From an uncultured Bacilli bacterium (GTDB lineage Bacteria > Bacillota_I > Bacilli_A > RF39 > UBA660): a DNA stretch of 5,657 bases. The DNA lies in NCBI GenBank assembly GCA_934122215.1, contig CAKOWF010000053.1:1-5657 (forward strand), in the 5' to 3' direction. Shown here piece after piece: positions 1 to 5,618 of the stretch. Positions within the stretch are counted from its first letter, which is position 1. The number at the start of each line of letters is the position of its first letter. The notes beneath the pieces were generated by a model. It did no database searches, was not told the DNA's origin, and worked only from the letters and a program-made list of their open reading frames with translations. The position numbers and the translations under genes are program-made.

Positions 1-738
1 GTAATAAATTGTAATGGAGAAACAACAAAGAATGATGAAATAACAACTAAACCAGATGGAGAAGTAGTAAAAACAGGACCAACAATGGAAGTTGCAAGTG
101 AAACAGATACACATAAAGGAATAGTATATTTAGATCCAACAAACTTAAGTAATGTATGTAATGTCGAAAATAATGTAAGTACAACAGGAGTAAAAATAGG
201 ATGTATGAAATGGTACATATATAGTGAAGATGAAAGTAACTATACAATGATACTAGATCATAATACAACTGCAAAAATTGCATGGGATGATAATAAAAAA
301 AATGTATCATACGAATCTAGTAATTTATATGCAGTAGTAGAAGATTTAAAAACAACATCAGGATGGGTAGTAAATCCAAGATTAATAACAATTGAAGAAA
401 TAAATACAATAACTGGTAAGACTCAATTTGATTCAACAAATTCATCTTCATGGTATTATTTTGATAGTAAAAGTCAAACACAATCAGTAACTAGTAAAGG
501 TGAAAGTAAATATGCATGGCTTTATGATTATACTTATAGTTGTGAAGATTTTGGCTGTAATATAAATGATAAAAGCAATTATGGATATTGGACATCAACG
601 ACACGTGGAACAGCTGGTTCTGGGGCCTATGTTTGGGGTGTAAATATGCTCGGCAACGTTTATAGCAATGATGCTAATGATGCCAGCTCTTACGGTGTGC
701 GCCCAGTTATAACAATAAATAAATCAGTACTTAGGTAA
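1..738 (+). CDS. Surface/extracellular protein with C-type-lectin-like variable C-terminus (5' end missing)
   Basis: The reading frame is open from base 1 to the TAA at 736-738, so the true start lies upstream; the ATG at 85 is internal and has no Shine-Dalgarno site. 245 residues are visible. They are rich in Thr, Ser, Asn and Tyr, with four cysteines besides C4: C53, C68, C181 and C186 (CEDFGC). That pattern suits an exported, possibly disulfide-bonded protein. The C-terminus has WTST at 197-200, VWGVN, then YGVRPVITI close to the end. This W-S/T...G-VRPV layout is typical of C-type-lectin/FGE-sulfatase-fold or DUF1566/DUF6273-like modules found in large paralogous surface families of gut Firmicutes and in DGR target proteins. 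I recall similar proteins with prepilin-like N-termini, but that end is not visible, so anchoring is unknown. Ligand binding or adhesion is inference. The 3' end has unusually high G+C and differs in codon use from the rest of the gene. A hairpin terminator follows directly. Confidence is high for a gene and moderate for the surface role. Confidence 0.8.
   Translation, partial: VINCNGETTKNDEITTKPDGEVVKTGPTMEVASETDTHKGIVYLDPTNLSNVCNVENNVSTTGVKIGCMKWYIYSEDESNYTMILDHNTTAKIAWDDNKKNVSYESSNLYAVVEDLKTTSGWVVNPRLITIEEINTITGKTQFDSTNSSSWYYFDSKSQTQSVTSKGESKYAWLYDYTYSCEDFGCNINDKSNYGYWTSTTRGTAGSGAYVWGVNMLGNVYSNDANDASSYGVRPVITINKSVLR
595..708 (+). other. Candidate variable region (DGR-like) at the 3' end of the surface-protein gene
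   Basis: Seen: G+C rises from about 29% (481-600) to 50% (601-708) within a few codons, then drops again. All 16 codons from CTC 649 to GGT 694-696 end in C or T, encoding mainly N, S, D, A, Y, V and G, while the rest of the gene often uses A-ending codons. The segment ends in a stable-looking block encoding YGVRPV. Known: in diversity-generating retroelements, adenines of a template repeat are randomised during cDNA synthesis. AAC/AAT codons therefore become NNC/NNT codons at ligand-facing positions of a C-type-lectin domain near the protein's C-terminus. Inferred: this is such a variable region, with the 3' block around 691-708 acting like the invariant homing end. No template repeat or reverse transcriptase is in the window. 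A cassette exchanged by ordinary recombination between paralogues is the main alternative. Confidence 0.45.
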
Positions 739-745
739 ATAAATT

Positions 746-773
746 AAAAGTTAATCATTAAGATTAGCTTTTT
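746..773 (+). terminator. Intrinsic terminator of the surface-protein gene
   Basis: An 11-bp stem (746-756 with 762-772, one G-U pair at 751/767) closes a 5-nt loop (757-761). It runs into five T residues (769-773), starting 7 bases after the TAA. The stem is A/T-rich, as is common in very low-GC genomes, so its strength is uncertain. It separates the surface gene from the flavoprotein operon. Confidence 0.65.
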
Positions 774-785
774 ATATGCTATAAT
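758..785 (+). promoter_or_regulatory. Extended -10 promoter for the flavoprotein operon
   Basis: TGCTATAAT at 777-785 is a perfect extended -10 (TGnTATAAT). TTAAGA at 758-763, 16 bases upstream, is a 4/6 match to TTGACA and lies in the loop and stem of the preceding terminator hairpin. Transcription would start near 792, only about 11 bases before the ATG at 803. No operator or riboswitch is visible. Confidence 0.7.
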
Positions 786-791
786 GTAAAC

Positions 792-797
792 AGGTGA
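792..797 (+). promoter_or_regulatory. Shine-Dalgarno site (AGGTGA) fixing the start at ATG 803
   Basis: AGGTGA lies 5 bases before ATG 803. The in-frame GTG at 794 falls inside this ribosome-binding site and cannot be the real start, which removes three residues from the longest reading. Confidence 0.8.
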
Positions 798-802
798 TAA
801 AA

Positions 803-1990
803 ATGAGTAAAGTTGTAATAATAGGAGCAGGAGCATCAGGCATAATAGCTGCTTTAAAAGCATCAGAAAAAAATGAAGTAATACTATTAGAAAGCAGTGA
901 TAAATGTGGTAAAAAAATACTACTAACAGGTAATGGAAAATGTAACTATTGGAATAACAATATTAAAATAAATAAATATCAAACAGACGATATAAATAAA
1001 CTAGAAGATATTTTAAAAAATAAAGATGATGTTCTAAACTATTTATATAATTTAGGTATATATCCTAAAATAAAAAATGGTTTGTACTATCCATATTCAA
1101 ATCAAGCAAGTAGTATAGAACAAATATTTTTAGATGAACTTAATAAAAGAAATATAACAATAAAAACAAACTACAAAGTAAAAGAAATAATAAAAAAAGA
1201 AAAATTTATAATAAAATCTGATATAGAAGAAATAACATCAGATAAACTAATAATAGCTACAGGTTCAAAAGCTCTGAATAAAACAGATGATACTATGTTT
1301 AATATATTAAAAAAACTCAATCATAAAATAAATCCTATATTACCATCATTAGTACCATTAAAAACAAATAAAGAAGATTGGAATGGAGTAAGATGTGATG
1401 CATCAGTAAATTTATATATAAATGATAAATTTATTAAACAAGAATCAGGGGAGATACAATTAACAGATTATGGAGTAAGTGGTATTTGTATATTCAATAT
1501 AAGTAGTATAGTAAGTAAAAATTTATACTTAAAAAATAAAGTAAATTTAAAAATCAACTTTTTACCAACTATAAATAATATATATCAATTTATAGATGAA
1601 AGAAATAAATTATTAAATAATTATAATATTGAAGAATTACTAGAAAGTTTATTACCATATAAACTGCTATTTGTGATATTAAAACAATCAAAAATAAAAA
1701 AAGAAGAATATTGGAATAATTTAAACATTGAACAAAAAAATAACTTATGTAAAAATATAGAATCATTTGAACTAAAAGTAACAGATACACTATCATATGA
1801 TAGAGCACAAGTATGTACTGGTGGTATATCTTTAAAAGAAGTAGATATTAATATGGAATCAAAAAAACTAAAAGATTTATATATAATAGGAGAAATATTA
1901 GATGTAGATGGTATATGTGGAGGATACAATTTAGCCTTTGCTTTCATAACAGGTTATATAGTAGGAAGTGATATTTGTGATAAAAGTTAG
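803..1990 (+). CDS. HI0933/BaiN-like FAD-dependent oxidoreductase (COG2081)
   Basis: A cytoplasmic FAD-binding flavoprotein of the HI0933-like family (PF03486), often named aminoacetone oxidase family or BaiN/RdsA-like NAD(P)/FAD-dependent oxidoreductase. The physiological substrate of most members is unsettled, and none can be read from this sequence. The 395 residues match the usual ~400. Visible motifs are the dinucleotide-binding GAGASG at 8-13, the acidic E30 at the end of the second strand (ribose contact), and the family hallmark KKILLTGNGKCN at 37-48. They continue with IATGS at 151-155, CTGG at 338-341, MESK at 351-354, GEILDVDG at 363-370 and GGYNLAFAF at 373-381, the closing FAD-binding element. 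The start is set by AGGTGA at 792. It is first in a two-gene operon; its last 14 bases overlap the next flavoprotein gene, so the two are probably co-translated. Ile codons are almost all ATA in the stretches I read. Confidence 0.93.
   Translation: MSKVVIIGAGASGIIAALKASEKNEVILLESSDKCGKKILLTGNGKCNYWNNNIKINKYQTDDINKLEDILKNKDDVLNYLYNLGIYPKIKNGLYYPYSNQASSIEQIFLDELNKRNITIKTNYKVKEIIKKEKFIIKSDIEEITSDKLIIATGSKALNKTDDTMFNILKKLNHKINPILPSLVPLKTNKEDWNGVRCDASVNLYINDKFIKQESGEIQLTDYGVSGICIFNISSIVSKNLYLKNKVNLKINFLPTINNIYQFIDERNKLLNNYNIEELLESLLPYKLLFVILKQSKIKKEEYWNNLNIEQKNNLCKNIESFELKVTDTLSYDRAQVCTGGISLKEVDINMESKKLKDLYIIGEILDVDGICGGYNLAFAFITGYIVGSDICDKS
1963..1971 (+). promoter_or_regulatory. Shine-Dalgarno site (AGGAAGTGA) selecting GTG 1977
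   Basis: This sequence matches AGGAGGTGA at 8 of 9 positions and sits 5 bases before GTG 1977, the same spacing as at ATG 803. The earlier in-frame GTG at 1968 lies inside the site. The site is within the upstream coding region, so translation of the second gene is probably coupled to the first. Confidence 0.7.
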
Positions 1991-3557
1991 ACAAATAAAA
2001 ATAGAAGTAACAAAAAGTAATGAAGATAATTTATTAAAATCTATATCTAAAAAATTAAAAACTGATATTTCTAATATAGAAAATTATACAATAGAAAAAT
2101 TATCAATAGATGCTAGAAATAAAGAAGAAATATATTATGTATATGAAGTAAATGTTAATGTAAAAAATGAAAAAGAAATATTAAGTAAAAATACAAATAG
2201 TGATGTAACATTAACTGAACTAAAAAAATATGAGATTAAAGAAAAAGGAGACTTAAAATTAAATAATAGACCAGTTATAGTGGGAAGTGGACCATCAGGA
2301 TTATTTGCGGCTTATATATTAGCTGAAGAAGGATATAAACCAATAATAATTGAAAGAGGAGAAAATATAGAAAAACGTGTAGAAAGTGTTGAAACATTTT
2401 GGAAAACAGGTAAATTGAATCAAAATTCAAATGTTCAATTTGGTGAAGGTGGTGCTGGAACATTTTCTGATGGTAAATTAAATACCCTAATAAAAGATGA
2501 ATTTTGTAGAGGAAAAAAAGTATTTGAAACATTTATAGAAAATGGAGCAAATGAAGATATTTTATATAGTTATAAACCACATATTGGAACAAATTTACTA
2601 AGAGTAGTTATAAAAAATATGAGAGAAAAAATAATTAAAATGGGTGGAGTATTCAGATATAATACTTGTTTAACTGATATAATATACGATAACAATAATC
2701 TAAAACAAATAGAAGTAAATAATAATGAATTAATTGATTGTGAAGTACTTGTTCTAGCAATTGGACATAGTGCTAGAGATACATTTTATATGTTAAATAA
2801 CAAATTAAATATGGAAGCTAAACCATTTGCTGTAGGAGTTAGAGTTGCACATAAACAAAGTATGATAGATGAAAGTCAATTTGGAAAAAAATATAAAGAT
2901 ATTCTATCTCCTGCTACTTATAAATTAACTTATAATAACTCTAGTAGGGGAGTTTATTCGTTTTGTATGTGTCCAGGTGGTTATATAGTAAATGCTTCTA
3001 GTGAGCAAAATATGCTTGCTATTAATGGAATGAGTAATCATGAGAGAGAAAGTGGATTTGCTAATAGTGCTATTGTAGTAACTATAACTCCTGATGATTT
3101 TGGCAAAAATCCATTAGATGGTATAAAATATCAGAGAAATTTAGAAAAAAAAGCCTATGAATTAGGTGATGGTAAAATACCAATACAATTATTAAAAGAC
3201 TTTAAAAAAAATAAAATTTCAACATCATTAGGTAACATTAATCCCATATTTAAGGGTGATTATAACTTTGCAAACTTAAATGAATTGTTACCTACATATA
3301 TAAGTGATTCTATTAAAGAAGCATTTGAATCATTTGGTAAGAAGATAAAAAATTTTGATGATGATGATACTGTTTTAGCAGGTGTTGAAAGTAGAACTTC
3401 TTCTCCTGTTAGAATATTGAGAAATGACTTATTTGAATCTAATATTAAAGGAATATATCCAAGCGGTGAAGGAGCCGGTTATGCTGGAGGTATAACTAGT
3501 GCTGCTATAGATGGTATAAAAGTGGCTGAAGCTATAATTAAAAAATATAAAAGTTAA
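1977..3557 (+). CDS. FAD-dependent dehydrogenase/oxidoreductase, COG2509 family
   Basis: A predicted cytoplasmic flavoprotein of the COG2509 'uncharacterised FAD-dependent dehydrogenase' group. Family members are widespread in Firmicutes, but their reaction is not established. From GTG 1977 it has 526 residues, close to the family norm of about 530, and begins MIKVRQIKIEV as members do. Residues 1-95 form the family's small N-terminal domain. The FAD fold begins at RPVIVGSGPSG (GSGPSG at 103-108), with E126 ending the second strand. Then come the hallmark QFGEGGAGTFSDGKL at 154-168, LAIGHSARD at 260-268, FCMCPGG at 329-335 and the C-terminal SGEGAGYAGGI at 496-506. The two cysteines of FCMCPGG are conserved in the family; a redox role is inference. 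It overlaps the preceding flavoprotein by 14 nt and shares its promoter. Its TAA overlaps the stop of the convergent minus-strand gene. T-ending codons seem more frequent in its second half than its first. Confidence 0.92.
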   Translation: MIKVRQIKIEVTKSNEDNLLKSISKKLKTDISNIENYTIEKLSIDARNKEEIYYVYEVNVNVKNEKEILSKNTNSDVTLTELKKYEIKEKGDLKLNNRPVIVGSGPSGLFAAYILAEEGYKPIIIERGENIEKRVESVETFWKTGKLNQNSNVQFGEGGAGTFSDGKLNTLIKDEFCRGKKVFETFIENGANEDILYSYKPHIGTNLLRVVIKNMREKIIKMGGVFRYNTCLTDIIYDNNNLKQIEVNNNELIDCEVLVLAIGHSARDTFYMLNNKLNMEAKPFAVGVRVAHKQSMIDESQFGKKYKDILSPATYKLTYNNSSRGVYSFCMCPGGYIVNASSEQNMLAINGMSNHERESGFANSAIVVTITPDDFGKNPLDGIKYQRNLEKKAYELGDGKIPIQLLKDFKKNKISTSLGNINPIFKGDYNFANLNELLPTYISDSIKEAFESFGKKIKNFDDDDTVLAGVESRTSSPVRILRNDLFESNIKGIYPSGEGAGYAGGITSAAIDGIKVAEAIIKKYKS

Positions 3558-4024
3558 TGATTTTCATTTATAGCTATACCACTCATTACAAAAATATTTT
3601 CATCTAATTCTTTTAGCAATTTAATTAATTTTCTTTTCTTCTTTCTAGTAGTCATTATAAATATAATATTTTTAATATCTAACCCAGTACCTTTAGTGCT
3701 GGTTAATTTGTATCCATTACTTCGTATTTGATCCATTATATCAAGTTCTGTAATACAAATAATTATATTGTTTCCTAGTGCTATTTTTTCTTCTAGCAAG
3801 CTTCCTATGTATGAACCAATAGTACATCCTAAAGAAAATACAATTATTATAAAAAAATCATTACAGTTTATAACTACTAAACTAGTAGTAGTTATAAATA
3901 ATAATGAACATAACATTTGTAGTAAACTAGATAATAATTTTTGATTGCTTGATGTATAAAGTAGTCTTAATGTATTAACGGTATTTTCAAATATTTTTAA
4001 AATGAATATTAATAGATATGTCAT
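3554..4024 (-). CDS. UPF0316-type membrane protein (DUF5698 plus DUF2179)
   Basis: A 156-residue small integral membrane protein of the UPF0316 family, whose function is unknown. Three hydrophobic segments (about 3-23, 34-52 and 57-76) form the membrane part, including the NTVNTLR stretch at 14-20. The family signature LEEKIALG at 77-84 leads into the soluble DUF2179 domain (about 85-150), which contains IRSNGYKLT, a GTG turn and LLKELDENIFVMSG. DUF2179 domains also occur in YitT-type membrane proteins. At 156 residues it is slightly shorter than the typical ~170-180, lacking only the C-terminal tail. The start is ATG 4024-4022, with GGTGA 4 bases upstream; a 15-residue longer reading from 4069 has no comparable site and adds an isoleucine-rich tail of intergenic composition. 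It converges on the flavoprotein operon and diverges from the gene at 4123, so it is a single-gene unit. Confidence 0.85.
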   Translation of the reverse strand: MTYLLIFILKIFENTVNTLRLLYTSSNQKLLSSLLQMLCSLLFITTTSLVVINCNDFFIIIVFSLGCTIGSYIGSLLEEKIALGNNIIICITELDIMDQIRSNGYKLTSTKGTGLDIKNIIFIMTTRKKKRKLIKLLKELDENIFVMSGIAINENH

Positions 4025-4028
4025 AATA

Positions 4029-4033
4029 TCACC
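4029..4033 (-). promoter_or_regulatory. Shine-Dalgarno site (GGTGA) for the UPF0316 gene
   Basis: Read on the minus strand, TGGTGATATTATG places GGTGA 4 bases before ATG 4024. This decides against the upstream in-frame start at 4069. Confidence 0.7.
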
Positions 4034-4074
4034 ATTAATATTGTTAATTAAAAATATAAAAATATACAATTTTA

Positions 4075-4103
4075 TAGTAATTATAAAATAAATTTGCTAT
4101 AAT
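4075..4103 (+). promoter_or_regulatory. Extended -10 promoter for the orphan 483-residue gene
   Basis: TGCTATAAT at 4095-4103 is identical to the extended -10 before the flavoprotein operon. Only a poor -35 match (TAGTAA, 4075-4080, 17-base spacing) is present, which extended -10 promoters tolerate. Transcription would start near 4110, about 13 bases before ATG 4123. Confidence 0.65.
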
Positions 4104-4109
4104 TAATAA
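4080..4109 (-). promoter_or_regulatory. Possible divergent promoter for the UPF0316 gene
   Basis: On the minus strand, TATAAT lies at 4085-4080, with TTATTA (4109-4104, 4/6 match to TTGACA) 18 bases upstream. It would give a leader of roughly 49 bases. TATAAT-like strings are frequent in such AT-rich DNA, so this is tentative. It overlaps the plus-strand promoter. Confidence 0.4.
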
Positions 4110-4112
4110 AAT

Positions 4113-4118
4113 AGGTGA
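4113..4118 (+). promoter_or_regulatory. Shine-Dalgarno site (AGGTGA) for ATG 4123
   Basis: AGGTGA is 4 bases before ATG 4123 and only a few bases after the predicted transcription start, supporting this as the true start. Confidence 0.75.
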
Positions 4119-4122
4119 GTTT

Positions 4123-5574
4123 ATGATAGATGTAAGTGGTATAAAAGAATATTTTGATTATATAAAAGAAACATATTTAAAGACTTTTGATAAAATTTTA
4201 AATGAAGATATTAAAAGTAAAATAATTAATTATAAACATGATGATATTGAAATAGATGATGAAACAGAATTTAACATTAAAATAAATGGTACTATTCACT
4301 ATAAAATGGATATAGAGTCATTTATTAAAAACAATAATTTATTGAATGAAAATTTGAGTGATTTAGAGGATTCAAAAAGAAATCAAGTTAAATATATTTT
4401 AGATAATAAGGATAATAAAGAAAAGATTATTAAAGATACATTATTAGAAAATTTAATCTTATTATTTATTCCTAAAAGAGATATTTTATCTTATGGAATG
4501 TGTACATATTTAGGTAATAAATTTAGTAGTAATTGTAATTTAAATACATTAAGTAGGTATTACAAAGAGGAACTAATTATAAAAAAATTAATTGATATAT
4601 TAGGTGAAAAAGAAGTATTAAAATCTATTTTAAATGGTGATGTAGAAAATTTAAAAGTAAAATATGATGAATTAAATGGTAGTAATACTTTTAGTGATAT
4701 TTATAATTGTTTACAAAAAGAATTTGATTATTATTACAAAAATATTAATAAAGTTTATTATATAGATTCATTATATAATTATAGCAATTTAAATTATGAT
4801 AACATTATTAATTTAATAGATAAAACTAGAATAAAAAAAGAAGAACATGATAGAGTAATTGAATTAAGAATTAATTCTATTTTAGATTCTTTAAAAGAAT
4901 TAGAAAGGTATATGATAATTCTTAAAGAGAAAGAAAAAAATGAATTATATTATTCAACTTTAAATATTAAAAGAATAGTTGAAAAAAATAATTATTCTCT
5001 TTATTTCAATGATATATTAGAAATAGAAAAAAATTTAAAATCAATAACTGATTATATATGGAATTATTATATAAATTATGAAGGAGAATATGATCCTAAT
5101 TCTAATTATTATTTTTTAGTTCAAAATTACAATCAAGTAGATGATAAAGATTTTACTATAATGCATTTAATCACTAATGACCATACAAGGGTTCCTATTA
5201 ATAAAAATAGATATAAATATGGTTTTGTTTATAAAATTAAACCAGGAGCTATTGTATATTCTAGTTTAGATAATATCATTTATCATGAAACTGATATTGA
5301 TAATATTAAAACCTTTAATGTTGATAATAAATTATTAGAAATTGAAGATCAAATTTATTCTAGACTTTTATCACCAAGAAATTTATTTATGAAAACTTTG
5401 AGTGAAAATAAGGAGTATAATTCAGTATTAGTAAATAAAAAATATGTAACTAAAAGGGCAGTTTATTCTATATGTAAATCTGAAAATGATATAGATTATA
5501 AAAAAGCAGTAGAACTTGCTAATAAGTATGAATTACCTTTAATACCGCTTTATGAATCTGATTTTCTTAAATAA
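4123..5574 (+). CDS. Unrecognised 483-residue cytoplasmic-looking protein
   Basis: I do not recognise this protein. It is intact, with a strong promoter and ribosome-binding site before it and a terminator after it. No signal peptide or convincing membrane helix is visible; the most hydrophobic stretch (108-116) is short. Residues 1-110 are Lys/Asp/Ile-rich and probably mixed helix and strand. Residues 140-325 read as mostly helical, with heptad-like charged segments at about 235-312. Residues 326-400 look strand-rich (YYFLVQNYN, FTIMHLITN, YGFVYKIKPGAIVY). The C-terminus contains VLVNKKYV (435-442), AVYSICKS (446-453), then a helix and strand KKAVELANKYELPLIPL (460-476). That ending loosely recalls C-terminal motifs I associate with other unassigned gut Firmicutes proteins, where an 'LANKYxLPL' segment closes the domain; this is from memory and weak. 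No nuclease, protease, kinase or transferase motif is evident. It is monocistronic and diverges from the UPF0316 gene. ATT is clearly more common than in the first flavoprotein gene. Confidence 0.88.
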   Translation: MIDVSGIKEYFDYIKETYLKTFDKILNEDIKSKIINYKHDDIEIDDETEFNIKINGTIHYKMDIESFIKNNNLLNENLSDLEDSKRNQVKYILDNKDNKEKIIKDTLLENLILLFIPKRDILSYGMCTYLGNKFSSNCNLNTLSRYYKEELIIKKLIDILGEKEVLKSILNGDVENLKVKYDELNGSNTFSDIYNCLQKEFDYYYKNINKVYYIDSLYNYSNLNYDNIINLIDKTRIKKEEHDRVIELRINSILDSLKELERYMIILKEKEKNELYYSTLNIKRIVEKNNYSLYFNDILEIEKNLKSITDYIWNYYINYEGEYDPNSNYYFLVQNYNQVDDKDFTIMHLITNDHTRVPINKNRYKYGFVYKIKPGAIVYSSLDNIIYHETDIDNIKTFNVDNKLLEIEDQIYSRLLSPRNLFMKTLSENKEYNSVLVNKKYVTKRAVYSICKSENDIDYKKAVELANKYELPLIPLYESDFLK

Positions 5575-5588
5575 AATATAATAATATT

Positions 5589-5618
5589 AAAGCATATCTA
5601 AATTAGATATGTTTTGTT
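5589..5618 (+). terminator. Intrinsic terminator after the orphan gene
   Basis: A perfect 8-bp core stem (5593-5600 with 5604-5611, loop AAT) extends outward through G-U and A-U pairs to about 12 bp (5589-5615). The lower stem uses TTTT at 5612-5615, followed by GTT. It begins 14 bases after the TAA. The remaining bases to 5657 show no supportable gene. Confidence 0.7.

Noticed and set aside
47..310. Minus-strand 87-codon open frame opposite the surface-protein gene
   Set aside because: The peptide is an artefactual Leu/Tyr/Phe string; the plus-strand frame has clear family motifs and a matching terminator.
595..708. A DGR template repeat or reverse transcriptase within the window
   Set aside because: No second G/C-rich copy of this segment is visible on either strand, and none of the other genes carries reverse-transcriptase motifs such as YxDD in the right context.
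1590..1947. Minus-strand open frames of 72 and 108 codons inside the first flavoprotein gene
   Set aside because: They lie wholly antisense to a strongly conserved gene, lack ribosome-binding sites and encode low-complexity composition-driven peptides.
2275..2532. Minus-strand 85-codon open frame within the COG2509 gene
   Set aside because: It is antisense to the FAD-binding motifs, and its Phe/Leu/His-rich peptide is a mirror of the AT-rich coding strand.
4025..4069. 15-residue N-terminal extension of the UPF0316 protein
   Set aside because: It would run over the GGTGA site and has no ribosome-binding site of its own; family alignment starts at the later methionine.
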